From contig JAUCGE010000020.1 in the NCBI GenBank assembly GCA_030377965.1, positions 1 to 39,164 on the forward strand: DNA of 39,164 nt. The letters are read 5' to 3'. The translations under genes and the position numbers were made by a program. Positions within the stretch are counted from its first letter, which is position 1. Every line of letters starts with the position of its first letter. Shown piece after piece: positions 23,873 through 33,363 of this stretch. The notes under the pieces were generated by a model, which did no database searches, was not told the DNA's origin, and saw only the letters and a program-made list of their open reading frames with translations. The DNA is from Desulfobacterales bacterium HSG16. Its GTDB lineage: Bacteria > Desulfobacterota > Desulfobacteria > Desulfobacterales > HSG16.

Positions 23873-24805
23873 TTATTTTTTCTCAGACTGCCTGATAAAT
23901 TCAGACAACCCGTTTTCAAAAGAATATTCAGGCTCCCAGCCTAAAAGAGCTTTTGCCTTGTCAGCGGATGCCAGAGAATGGCGGATATCTCCAGACCGAA
24001 CTTTCTTATGTATGGGCTTGATGTCTGTGGCAAGTACCCGATTCATTGTATCAAACAGATCCAGGAGATTTTTTGCCTTACCTGTCGCGATATTAAAGAC
24101 TTCGCCTTTGCCGACCTGATCAGATTCCATAGCCATGAGGTTGGCTCTTACAACATCTTTGACATACACAAAATCCCTGGATTGCCTGCCATCTCCGTAT
24201 ATGATCGGGGAAGTTCTGTTTAAAAGCGTTTCATGAAATTTTGAGATAACGCCCGAATACATGGATGAGGAATCCTGCCGCGGGCCGAAAACGTTAAAAT
24301 ATCTCAAGACAACAGTTTCTACATTGTACAGCCTGGCAAAAACCCGCATATAGTGTTCACCCGCTATTTTTGACATTGCATAGGGTGATTCTGGAACGGG
24401 AAGCATGAGTTCCGTTTTCGGGAGAGCCGGATCATTACCATATATGGCTGCCGAACTGGCAAGAACTGCTCTTTTTACATTATTTTCTCTGGCTGCAAGC
24501 AGCACATTCAATGTGCCTGTGACATTTATACTGTTGTTATCTTCAGGGCGCTCAATGGATTCGAAAACTGAAACCATAGCTGCTTCATGAAAAACATAAT
24601 CTGCTCCTTTCATCGCTTCTGACATCAGGGGAAGATCTTGGATATCTCCCTGAATAAAGGAGCAATTGCCATTTATATGTTCGATATTGTGTTTATAACC
24701 TGTGGAAAGATTATCATAAATAACTACTTCATCTCCCCTGCTGATCAGCTCTTCGGCTATATGAGAGCCTATGAATCCGCACCCGCCTGTGATAAAATAT
24801 TTCAT
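23873..24805 (-). CDS. NAD-dependent sugar-nucleotide 4-epimerase
   Basis: A ~310-aa extended-SDR epimerase. The NAD-binding motif is ITGGCGFIGSHIAEEL, the catalytic YxxxK is PYAMSK, and the Ser region is SSAAIYGND. PALPKTELMLPVPESPYAMS and VLRYFNVFGPRQ are typical of UDP-glucose/UDP-N-acetylglucosamine 4-epimerases (GalE/WbpP-like); the exact sugar cannot be told from motifs alone. The enzyme would feed surface polysaccharide synthesis. AAAGGAG sits 10 nt before the ATG at 24805; a GTG at 24811 is too close to it. No glycosyltransferase lies beside it in the window. Confidence 0.9.
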   Translation of the reverse strand: MKYFITGGCGFIGSHIAEELISRGDEVVIYDNLSTGYKHNIEHINGNCSFIQGDIQDLPLMSEAMKGADYVFHEAAMVSVFESIERPEDNNSINVTGTLNVLLAARENNVKRAVLASSAAIYGNDPALPKTELMLPVPESPYAMSKIAGEHYMRVFARLYNVETVVLRYFNVFGPRQDSSSMYSGVISKFHETLLNRTSPIIYGDGRQSRDFVYVKDVVRANLMAMESDQVGKGEVFNIATGKAKNLLDLFDTMNRVLATDIKPIHKKVRSGDIRHSLASADKAKALLGWEPEYSFENGLSEFIRQSEKK

Positions 24806-25052
24806 AGTCACAAAACTCCTTTAATTCGATTTTATCTGTATTTATCAATGCCTGCAATGTGGGATATCATAAAACCCTTTTGCCTGCAAACATACAGAGC
24901 TTTTATTCTGCAACAAATACGTAGTAGGTTTTTTCTACCCTTGAATACTTTTTCTCACCCATTGATTTATTTTATTGCTTTATGAAATAACTTAATTGCG
25001 CTGGAAAAAAAACAAAATATTAAAAAGCGCAAACGCTGCTGGAGATATAAAA

Positions 25053-26006
25053 ATGCAAGCTTTTATAAACCTGATTTTTTTTGGATTGCTCGGAATTGGG
25101 ATTTCGGCCTATGCCGTATTTGATGTGACGAACAAAAATATATCCTTTGCCACCATAGCAGGTGTCAATCTTCTGTTTCTTTACGTGGTTTTTACCCTGG
25201 CCAGAAAAGATATGAAGGATAAACATGAGGATATGATCAAAGATGTCACGAAAAAATACACACTTACCATAGGCCGCCTGAAAAAGGATCATGACACCAC
25301 CACTCTTGAAAAAACCATCAGAGACGGTACACGTACATTGATAAAAAATGCCCTGGATTATTTCAAAATAGAAAACATTAAAAATGAGATGGCTCCCTCT
25401 GCTGCCATACAAAATCTTCAACTGGATAAATACGGGCAGATTATTGAGCTTCTTGCCGACTTTTCTCTGATTTTACCAGATCATGTGGAAAACCAGAAAA
25501 TCGTTCAGCAGGAAATCAATCATCAGATTGAGATATACAGGATGGATGAAAAAGCCTTTTCCCGGTTTTTAGAAAGAATCATGGTCAAGTATAAGGCTAC
25601 TGTGAAAAAAAAGGTGCGCGAAAGAGAAGATGAGCAGATCCAGATTCATATGAATACCTGCCCTCAGTGTGCGGAAAAAGTTTTCCCCAGGCTTGAAATC
25701 TGTAATCACTGCGGCTATGAACTGAAAAAATCTTTGAACAATGCCCATAAGAAAAATGAACGCAAATGGTTAAAAGAAGGATATGATCTGTACCATCTGG
25801 GTAATTATGACAAAGCCATCCGCTTGTTCACCCTTGCAATAGACGTAAATCCGAGAGCAGACCACGCCTATTATTGCCGGGGTATCATATTTCATAAACT
25901 GAACAACTATGCACAGGCCCTTGATGATTTGAAGGCCGCTGCCAAATTCGGCAACCAGAAGGCAAAAGCCGTACTTAAAACCATCAACCCGATAAGCAAC
26001 CCGTAG
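25053..26006 (+). CDS. Membrane protein with zinc ribbon and TPR repeats
   Basis: A 317-aa protein. It starts at the ATG at 25053 (GGAG 8 nt upstream) rather than the in-frame TTG at 24996. Two hydrophobic helices come first (LIFFGLLGIGISAYAVFD, then IAGVNLLFLYVVFTLA). A helical region follows, then a zinc ribbon with two CxxC pairs (TCPQCAEKV and ICNHCGYEL, ~residues 205-223). The C-terminus has two TPR-type repeats (YDLYHLGNYDKAIRLFTLAI, then NNYAQALDDLKAAAKFGN). The combination suggests a membrane-bound scaffold or chaperone-like protein; no pathway is indicated. It is divergent from the epimerase gene. Confidence 0.75.
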   Translation: MQAFINLIFFGLLGIGISAYAVFDVTNKNISFATIAGVNLLFLYVVFTLARKDMKDKHEDMIKDVTKKYTLTIGRLKKDHDTTTLEKTIRDGTRTLIKNALDYFKIENIKNEMAPSAAIQNLQLDKYGQIIELLADFSLILPDHVENQKIVQQEINHQIEIYRMDEKAFSRFLERIMVKYKATVKKKVREREDEQIQIHMNTCPQCAEKVFPRLEICNHCGYELKKSLNNAHKKNERKWLKEGYDLYHLGNYDKAIRLFTLAIDVNPRADHAYYCRGIIFHKLNNYAQALDDLKAAAKFGNQKAKAVLKTINPISNP

Positions 26007-26191
26007 CGCCTGCCATAATCCCTTGTTTTTTCAATAATTGAATTTTTTTATTGGTTGAAATATCTGCATGAAGCATCTCAAATAAAAACGCAGATGTTGA
26101 AAAAGAGTATATTCTGTGTTTATCCTGTTTTTAAATGGATGCACAAAGAAGGTATCCTGGCCCATAAAAAACAACCGGGGAAAAATGGCTT

Positions 26192-29100
26192 ATGCAGAAT
26201 TTTGTCGCCAGATATCGAAAACGGACTCTTGCCAGAGATCTTATCATAGGATTGATCATGGCGCTTGTTGCCGTGATAACTGTTCAGAGTATTATTTATT
26301 ATATAACCTCTGCAAAAACTGCGGAAAAAAGGCTCGATGTTCTGGCTGACAGCATTTCCAATGAATTTGCCAAAGTTATAGTTCTGCCCATGTGGAATAT
26401 GGATTATACCATGATGAGGCAGATTTCAGCAGCGTATCTTAATTCAGAATCTTTGATTGCCATCCGTGTCAAAACCAAAGTTCTTGATCCTCCGATTTAC
26501 GATAATTTCCCGCCGAACCCTTCCACACTTATATATCGGAAGAAAATTGTAAAGAGGCGTAGTCTGAAGATAGGTTCTGTTGAACTGCTTTTTACGAATT
26601 TGAAAATAATAAAAGCCCAGCAAACCCTGATCAAAAGCATTATCACAATCAGCTTAACAGTCATTTTCATGATATTTGCAGGAACCCACCTTATCATGAG
26701 ATTTCTGCTTAACAAACCTATCGAGCGGTTCATAAAAGGCATCCGATCCATTGCACAGGGAGATTATCAGCATCCCCTTTCCCCTGTTCCACAGCAGGAT
26801 ATCAATGCGATTATCAATGAAGTCAATGCGATGTTATATCAGATATCCACGCGAACAGAACAATTGCAGAATGAAGTCAGTGAGCGCAAAAAAGCTGAAA
26901 AAAAACTGGCAGAGACCCAGGCTCTTTTAACCGCTGCCATAGAACAGTCTTCTTCCGGTATCATAGTTGCGGATGCTCCGAATGTCAGGGTAAGAATCGC
27001 CAATTCAGCGGCTTTTCATATCTGGGGTGAAAGAAAAAGCGAAAAGAATGCAGTGGATATTGGCCAGAGATCAAAAAACTGGGTTACATTTTATCCGGAC
27101 GGGCGGATATGCAGGCAGCGGGATCTTCCGATTTCACGCGCTATATCTTATGGAGAAGTGTCTCAGAATGTGGAATTGATTATCCGCAAGATGTCAGGCG
27201 ATCAAGGATGGGTATCTGCAAATGCCGCTCCGATTCGTAATGAGGCCGGTGACATCATGGCCGGAATTGTCATTTTTAATGATATTACAAAACGTAAAAC
27301 TGCTGAAAAAGCACTTAGGACAGCTAATGACGAACTTGAAAAAAGGGTTCAAGATCGGACGCTGGAGCTTGAAAAAGCAAATGATGAACTTCAAAAGGCA
27401 AAAGAAGCTGCTGAAGCCGCCACCCATGCAAAAAGCGATTTTCTGGCCAACATGAGCCATGAGATACGCACACCCTTGAACGGAGTTATAGCAGCAGCCG
27501 ACCTGGTCAAAAATGAAGATTGTTCCCCGCAGGTCGAAAGATATTTTAATATCATATATTCCTCTGCATACACTTTGCTCGGACTTATCAATGATATCCT
27601 TGATTTTTCCAAAATAGAGGCTGGAAAAATGGAGCTTGAAATCCAGCCATTTGAACTGGAGCAGGTGATAAGCAATGTTGTAGAGATAGTTTGCGGCAAG
27701 ATACGGCACGGAAATGTCGAATTGCTGGTCGATATAAAAAATGACACTCCAAGATTGTTGATCGGAGATCCTCTGCGTGTTCAGCAGATTCTGGCCAATC
27801 TTATCAGTAATGCCATTAAATTCACGGAGGAAGGCATTATTGTGCTGGGTGTGCGCTGGGAAGAGAAAACATCCGATCAGGTGCTTTTAAAATTTTTTAT
27901 CAGAGATACAGGGCTGGGAATTGAACCTGATCGACTGGCCCGTCTGTTCGACCCTTTTACACAGGCAGATGCATCCACTACCAGAAAATACGGTGGAACC
28001 GGCCTTGGATTGTCCATATGCAAGCTGCTGGTTGATCTGATGGGAGGTGAGATTTCTGCAAAGAGCGAACCAGGCAGAGGGAGTACCTTTTTCTTCACAG
28101 TAAAATTCGGTTACCAGCAATGCGATGATGTTTCTCTGGATCTGCCCGAAGGCTTAAAAGGAACAAGCGTTTTGCTTGTAGATGATTGCCATGAAAGCCG
28201 GATAGTTATGAAAAATCAACTGGAATCTTTCGGTCATGTTGTGAAAACCGCTGCTTTTGGTGAAGATGCTATCAGGATTTTGAAACAGCAGAAGACAGCA
28301 AAGCCCGAATTCAAGTGGATTCTTATGGACTGGCTCATGCCAAACATGGATGGTATCCATGTGGCTTATAAAATCAGAAACGATATGAATCTGGATATTC
28401 CCATAATAATGATGACCGCTTTCGGAAGCGAAAATGAAAAACAGTATGCACAAAAAGCCGGGATAAACGCATTTTTGCACAAACCTGTATCTCCAAGTCT
28501 TTTGTTCGAAACAATTATGGATATTTTCGGTATGGATGCCTGGAAGGGTAAAAGCCGAAAAACAGATAAAGAAAGCATCCCATTCAAATCTGACAACGTT
28601 TATAAAGGGCTGAAGATTCTTCTTGCGGAAGATAATGCTACGAATCGAGAAATCATGGTGGCCATATTGAAATCCACTGGTGCTGTACTTGATATAGTTA
28701 AAAATGGCATAGAAGCTGTGGAAGCTGTGGAAAAATCTTCATATGACTGTATTCTGATGGACATACAGATGCCGAAAATGGACGGTTACGAAGCTACTCG
28801 CATAATCAAAAACAGACCTGGTTTTAAAAATATTCCCATCATTGCCATGACAGCTCACGCCCTGAAGGGGGATAAAACAAAATGTCTTGATGCAGGTATG
28901 GACGGATATGTGAGCAAGCCCATCAATCAGAAAATGCTTTTTTATGTGATGAACAGATTTATTCGGTCATCGATGCCAGAAAATGATTCCGGGAAATCGT
29001 CGATTTCAAGTCCTCTGCTCATGGATCTGCCTGGTATAGATGTCAAAGAAGTCCTTGAACGTATGTGCATGAGCGAGACTGATTTTCATGAAATCCTCAT

Positions 29101-29644
29101 TCGATTTTGTAAAGACAATTTTAATACAGTATCGAAAATCGATAAGGCGCTTGAATATAAAAAATGGGAATGGCTTAAAGCCTTCATGCACAAGTTAAAA
29201 GGAAGTTCTGGTAACATCGGAGCATCAAAGCTTTATGCAGCAGCCGCAGATCTGGAAACATCTATCCTGAAAGGAGCGGTTGAAACGCAGACTGTGCAGT
29301 CACAGATAGAAGGTGTCAAAGAGGCTCTCACCCTGGTGTTATCCGTATTGGATCATCTTGAAGATCATTCGTCTGCGCCTCGTCCTTCTGATGATCTGGA
29401 TCCGCCTGGTGATCTGGATCTGCCTGGTTCGATGCTTACACCCGACGAGATGAAGTCAGTATTTAAAGATATGTTCGCAACTCTTGAAAAGTCAGATCCG
29501 GTTGATATTGAAAAACAAACAGATAAATTTGCTCGCCGGATCAACCATCCGGATATGGATCGACTCGTTTCCTGTATATCTGATTATGAATATGAAAAAG
29601 CAGTAAAGATTATTGAGCAGATGTCTGTGGATAATAATTTATAG
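26192..29644 (+). CDS. Hybrid sensor histidine kinase (PAS, two receivers, HPt)
   Basis: A 1150-aa unorthodox hybrid kinase. An N-terminal membrane helix (LIIGLIMALVAVITVQSIIY), a short periplasmic part and a second helix near residues 150-165 lead to a HAMP region, then a PAS domain (LTAAIEQSSSGIIVADAP...). HisKA carries the phospho-His423 in MSHEIRTPLNG; the ATPase domain shows N- and G-boxes (NLISNAIKFT, GGTGLGLSI). Receiver 1 has Asp713 (ILMDWLMPNMDG), receiver 2 Asp857 (ILMDIQMPKMDG), and the C-terminal HPt has His1000 (MHKLKGSSGN). This is a complete BarA/ArcB-type phosphorelay; the final response regulator is not in the window. Its last 6 bases overlap the convergent recD2 stop. Confidence 0.92.
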   Translation: MQNFVARYRKRTLARDLIIGLIMALVAVITVQSIIYYITSAKTAEKRLDVLADSISNEFAKVIVLPMWNMDYTMMRQISAAYLNSESLIAIRVKTKVLDPPIYDNFPPNPSTLIYRKKIVKRRSLKIGSVELLFTNLKIIKAQQTLIKSIITISLTVIFMIFAGTHLIMRFLLNKPIERFIKGIRSIAQGDYQHPLSPVPQQDINAIINEVNAMLYQISTRTEQLQNEVSERKKAEKKLAETQALLTAAIEQSSSGIIVADAPNVRVRIANSAAFHIWGERKSEKNAVDIGQRSKNWVTFYPDGRICRQRDLPISRAISYGEVSQNVELIIRKMSGDQGWVSANAAPIRNEAGDIMAGIVIFNDITKRKTAEKALRTANDELEKRVQDRTLELEKANDELQKAKEAAEAATHAKSDFLANMSHEIRTPLNGVIAAADLVKNEDCSPQVERYFNIIYSSAYTLLGLINDILDFSKIEAGKMELEIQPFELEQVISNVVEIVCGKIRHGNVELLVDIKNDTPRLLIGDPLRVQQILANLISNAIKFTEEGIIVLGVRWEEKTSDQVLLKFFIRDTGLGIEPDRLARLFDPFTQADASTTRKYGGTGLGLSICKLLVDLMGGEISAKSEPGRGSTFFFTVKFGYQQCDDVSLDLPEGLKGTSVLLVDDCHESRIVMKNQLESFGHVVKTAAFGEDAIRILKQQKTAKPEFKWILMDWLMPNMDGIHVAYKIRNDMNLDIPIIMMTAFGSENEKQYAQKAGINAFLHKPVSPSLLFETIMDIFGMDAWKGKSRKTDKESIPFKSDNVYKGLKILLAEDNATNREIMVAILKSTGAVLDIVKNGIEAVEAVEKSSYDCILMDIQMPKMDGYEATRIIKNRPGFKNIPIIAMTAHALKGDKTKCLDAGMDGYVSKPINQKMLFYVMNRFIRSSMPENDSGKSSISSPLLMDLPGIDVKEVLERMCMSETDFHEILIRFCKDNFNTVSKIDKALEYKKWEWLKAFMHKLKGSSGNIGASKLYAAAADLETSILKGAVETQTVQSQIEGVKEALTLVLSVLDHLEDHSSAPRPSDDLDPPGDLDLPGSMLTPDEMKSVFKDMFATLEKSDPVDIEKQTDKFARRINHPDMDRLVSCISDYEYEKAVKIIEQMSVDNNL

Positions 29645-31831
29645 CTGGAAGCTGCCTCTATTTTTGAGTCTTTGTTCCAGATATGTACACCTTTTTAAAG
29701 TTTTATCGTTTTTTACTCCGATGGCAAGGGCTCTGCGGGTTCCCACCATCACCACGAGTTTTCTGCCTCTTGTCAGGGCCGTATAAATAAGGTTTCGCTG
29801 TAAAAGCATGTAGTGCTGTATCAGCACCGGGAAAACCACGGCAGGATACTCAGAACCCTGGGATTTATGCACGGATACTGCATAGGCAAGAATTATTTCA
29901 TCAAGTTCAGCATAATCGTAGGTCACATCCCGGTTGTCAAAGTCAATGTCGATCTCCTGATCTTCGGCTCGTATCCTGGCAATCCTGCCTATATCGCCAT
30001 TGTACACATCCTTGTCATAATTGTTTCTGGTCTGCATGACCTTATCTCCGACTTTGAATATGCGGCTGCCCCGAACTATCTGTGCTGCATCCGGGTTAAG
30101 GGCCTGCTGTAAAACTGTGTTCAAGTTGCCTGCCCCGGCAGAGCCTTTATGCATAGGAGTCAGAACCTGGATATCTTTGAACGGATCGAATCCGAAACGA
30201 GCAGGGATTCGTTCCTTTACCAGCTTTACCATAAGGTTTGGTATGGAGTCGGGATCTTTCTGTTCGATGAAAAAACAGTCGTTTCCCATAACATCAGTTT
30301 CAAAGGTCGGGATAAAGCCCTGATTGATTTTATGTGCATTGACTATAATCCTGCTTGATTTTGCCTGCCGAAATATTTCTGTAAGCCGGGCCACAGGAAT
30401 AGCGCCTGAAGCTATTATGTCCTTCAACACATTTCCAGCACCCACCGAAGGCAGCTGATTGACATCCCCCACAAGGATAAGCGTGGCACCGGCAGGTACT
30501 GCTTTCAACAGATGATGGGCCAATACCGTGTCGATCATGGAAGCTTCGTCTATAACCAGCAGATCGCAGTTGAGAGGTTTTTCATAGTTTTTTTGAAAAC
30601 CGCCGTTAGCAAGGCTGTATTCTAACAAGCGATGAATGGTTTTTGCCGGATGATTGCATGCTTCACTCATCCGTTTTGCGGCCCGGCCTGTTGGCGCGGC
30701 CAGTAAAATTTTGGTCTGTAAGCGGGAAAAGATTTTTAAAATTCCGTTGATGATGGTGGTTTTACCGGTTCCAGGCCCACCAGTTATTACCAGGACTTTG
30801 TTTGTTACAGCAGATCTGACAGCCTCCAATTGATTTGAAGATAATTCTATGGCCAGTTGCCGCTGAACCCAGGTCAGGGCTTTTTCAGTATCAATGCTCC
30901 GGACAGACTTGGGAGCAGTAGACAAATGAATTATCCGCTCTGAGACCCTGGTTTCGCAAAGGTGAAATTTAGAAAGATAAACGGCCTTGTTATTCTCTCT
31001 GTATTCGTCAATGCTTTGATTCAAATCTTCGATTACGATTCTTTTTTCCGGAACCAGTCCGGCCACAGCCTTTGCTATGATCTCATTACCGATTTCGAGA
31101 ATTTTAGCACATTCTGCCAGAAGAGGCTCATATGGATAAAAAACATGGCCCTGATCAGACAAACTATGCAGAACATATAAAACACCGGCGCTGGCCCGCA
31201 GACTCGATTCTTTTTCAAATCCGAGTTTTTGCGCTATATTGTCGGCAGTAATAAATCCGATTCCAAAAATATCCATAGCCAGCCGATAAGGATTTTCCCT
31301 TACAACGCTTATAGCTTCGTTACCGTAATGCTTATAAATTTTTGAGGCATATCCCGAACTGACCCCATGAGACTGGAGAAAGAGCATTACCTCCCGGATT
31401 TCTTTCTGCTCGTCCCAGGCTTTCTTGATCATGTGTATCCGCTTTTTCCCGATTCCATCCACATCAGCGAGGCTTTCGGCATTTTCTTCTATGACATCCA
31501 GAGTTTTCTTACCGAACGCCTTGACAATCCGTTTTGCCATTTTGGGCCCGATTCCCTTGATCAGGCCAGATCCCAGGTATTTCTGAATTCCGTAAACCGT
31601 TGCAGGTACTGCCGTGCGATAATAAACTACTTTGAATTGCTCGCCGAATTTGGGGTGATTGGCCCATTCACCTTTCAGCTTCATGATTTCTCCAGGCGCA
31701 GGAGACATGATATTGCCGACTATGGTGACAAGATCCCGCTGCCCGTAAACTTTCAGCTTGGCAATGGTAAAGCCGTTTTCCTCGTTGGCATATGTGATCC
31801 TCTCAATTTGTCCTGCAAGTTCTGTCAGCAT
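29639..31831 (-). CDS. recD2: RecD2-type helicase (exonuclease V alpha-like)
   Basis: A 730-aa SF1B 5'-3' DNA helicase. The N-terminal OB-like region starts LTELAGQIERITYANEENGF; helix-hairpin-helix motifs (GSGLIKGIGPKMAKRIVKAF and ADVDGIGKKRI) follow. The helicase core has Walker A VITGGPGTGKTT and motif II LLVIDEASMIDT, then motif III ILVGDVNQLPSVG and the C-terminal AVSVHKSQGSEYPAV and YTALTRGRK. Length and domain order are those of RecD2, which works alone (without RecBC) in DNA repair. No recB/recC is seen. The start ATG at 31831 fits the conserved N-terminus. Confidence 0.95.
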   Translation of the reverse strand: MLTELAGQIERITYANEENGFTIAKLKVYGQRDLVTIVGNIMSPAPGEIMKLKGEWANHPKFGEQFKVVYYRTAVPATVYGIQKYLGSGLIKGIGPKMAKRIVKAFGKKTLDVIEENAESLADVDGIGKKRIHMIKKAWDEQKEIREVMLFLQSHGVSSGYASKIYKHYGNEAISVVRENPYRLAMDIFGIGFITADNIAQKLGFEKESSLRASAGVLYVLHSLSDQGHVFYPYEPLLAECAKILEIGNEIIAKAVAGLVPEKRIVIEDLNQSIDEYRENNKAVYLSKFHLCETRVSERIIHLSTAPKSVRSIDTEKALTWVQRQLAIELSSNQLEAVRSAVTNKVLVITGGPGTGKTTIINGILKIFSRLQTKILLAAPTGRAAKRMSEACNHPAKTIHRLLEYSLANGGFQKNYEKPLNCDLLVIDEASMIDTVLAHHLLKAVPAGATLILVGDVNQLPSVGAGNVLKDIIASGAIPVARLTEIFRQAKSSRIIVNAHKINQGFIPTFETDVMGNDCFFIEQKDPDSIPNLMVKLVKERIPARFGFDPFKDIQVLTPMHKGSAGAGNLNTVLQQALNPDAAQIVRGSRIFKVGDKVMQTRNNYDKDVYNGDIGRIARIRAEDQEIDIDFDNRDVTYDYAELDEIILAYAVSVHKSQGSEYPAVVFPVLIQHYMLLQRNLIYTALTRGRKLVVMVGTRRALAIGVKNDKTLKRCTYLEQRLKNRGSFQL

Positions 31832-31915
31832 GTGTTCAGTTCTTTCTTTTTATAAAAAAAGTTCGATAATCTGATAACTTATATCAATCATAAGGTTAAA
31901 TCAATTTTTATCTTT

Positions 31916-32118
31916 AAGTACCGACCAATAATTTTTTAATATTTTCGTAGGGGCAATCCCTTGTGGTTGCCCTGCTTGTGGTTGCCCTGCTTGAAAACGG
32001 AACATTTTGTATTTTCAGCAAAGGGCAACCACAAGGGATTGCCCCTACAGATTACCCCTACGGATTACCCCTACGGATTGCCTCTACAGATTGTTACATA
32101 ATATATGATCAGGTACTT
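31916..32118. repeat. MITE-like palindromic element, copy 3
   Basis: A 203-bp element from AAGTACCG (31916) to AGGTACTT (32111-32118). The inner arms are GTAGGGGCAATCCCTTGTGG and its complement, around a central loop. Short tandem repeats are visible on both sides: TGCTTGTGGTTGCCC twice and ATTACCCCTACGG-type units near 32055-32090. It is longer than copies 1 and 2 because of these repeats. No ORF. It sits between recD2 and the next minus-strand gene. Confidence 0.75.
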
Positions 32119-32168
32119 ATATGCACTTTTTTAAATAAAAAATTCCAGCTCGATAATTCAGCATATTT

Positions 32169-33020
32169 TCATTCATATTTTTTCTCTGTTTCATAATATT
32201 CGGGGAAACCGACAATGTCTTTGAGATGGGAGAACGTGGCAGTATTTTCTGCTGCTTCATTTCGCAAAAGCCCGTCAAGTGCCTTTTCAACAGCATTTAC
32301 GCTGGCAAGTAACAAAGTGAGCGGATAGGCCGCTATATTGAAGCCGATATTCGACAATATGGATGGAGAAAGCACGGGAGTTTTGCCCTGCTCAAGCATA
32401 TTGGCCATTTTTAATCCCGGCACTTTGTCGCAATATTCCTTCATTTCATCAATGGTTTCAGGCGCTTCAAGAAATGTAACATCCGCCCCCATTTCTGCAA
32501 ATGTTCGCGCACGTAATACAGCTTCTTTAAAACCTATGGTGGCATTAGCGTCGGTTCTGGCCATGATCATAATATCTGCCCCGCCTTCTCTTGCATCTAC
32601 AGCTGCCTGAATTCTTGCAAACGCCTCAGCTCTGTCAACAGTCAATTTTCCTTTTGTATGACCGCATCTTTTAGGCCAGACCTGGTCTTCGATCATGACA
32701 CATGCGAATCCCGCGCTGGCATAACCTTCGACAGTTCTTTTGACGTTTACGGCATTACCATAGCCAGTATCTCCATCGCCGAATATGGGGATAGAAACGG
32801 CACTGCAGATATTTCTGCCTTGGTCAACCATTTCTCCATAGGAGATAAGTCCTGTGTCGGGCAGGGCGAGGCGTGATGCTGAAACCGAGAACCCCCCCAT
32901 GAATGCAGCCTGAAATCCGGCTTTTTCGATGAGTTTTGCAGAAAGGGCATCATAACATCCCGGTACCATCAAAATGTCCGGTCCCAAAAGCAATTGTCTC
33001 AATTTTTCCACAGGTTTCAT
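32169..33020 (-). CDS. Isocitrate lyase/PEP mutase superfamily enzyme
   Basis: A ~283-aa TIM-barrel enzyme of the isocitrate lyase/PEP phosphonomutase superfamily. It has MVPGCYDALSAKLIEKAGF and GGFSVSAS at the start, PIFGDGDTGYGNAVNVKRTV with metal-binding Asp, the catalytic loop DQVWPKRCGHTKGK (K-R-C-G-H signature, Cys as acid) and a central RTDA. The family contains 2-methylisocitrate lyases, oxaloacetate decarboxylases and carboxyphosphonoenolpyruvate mutases; the substrate is not decided here. The frame can extend to 33062 but GGAG 5 nt before the ATG at 33020 fits best. Confidence 0.88.
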   Translation of the reverse strand: MKPVEKLRQLLLGPDILMVPGCYDALSAKLIEKAGFQAAFMGGFSVSASRLALPDTGLISYGEMVDQGRNICSAVSIPIFGDGDTGYGNAVNVKRTVEGYASAGFACVMIEDQVWPKRCGHTKGKLTVDRAEAFARIQAAVDAREGGADIMIMARTDANATIGFKEAVLRARTFAEMGADVTFLEAPETIDEMKEYCDKVPGLKMANMLEQGKTPVLSPSILSNIGFNIAAYPLTLLLASVNAVEKALDGLLRNEAAENTATFSHLKDIVGFPEYYETEKKYE

Positions 33021-33363
33021 GTCTGCTCCAGTCTGATGTGAATTTTGTTTATTATACCCCAAAAAAGGAATGCCTTTTTTATCTTATGCGTCCTGCACGC
33101 CTGATTCAAATCGATATCAGATGCAAATTTCAAGGTCAAGGAGCAAAAAGATAAGCATAATTTTGGGCGTACATGCAAAAAAAACTCTTGCGTAATCATT
33201 GTTTGTTTGATTCATAAGATAGAAAGAAAAACGTCTGCAGGCAATGATCAATCCGACCTTATCCGGATGTTGTTCTGTGTGATAATATGACGCAAAAGCC
33301 GTTTTTAAGCACAAGATGTCAATCAGAATTGCAACCTGATACACTGAAAAAAGGGGGTCACAA
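33021..33363. other. Divergent intergenic region
   Basis: A 343-bp spacer between the isocitrate-lyase-like gene and the pilT-like gene, both reading outward. It holds no convincing ORF. A small hairpin AAAAAAGG-AATG-CCTTTTTT lies at 33061-33080. A GATAATATGA near 33280-33290 could be a -10 region for pilT, but no matching -35 is clear. A GGGGGT just before ATG 33364 is a plausible ribosome-binding site. Confidence 0.5.

Noticed and set aside
33270-33300. GATAAT considered as a promoter -10 for the pilT-like gene
   Set aside because: No acceptable -35 element lies at the right distance, so I do not list a promoter.
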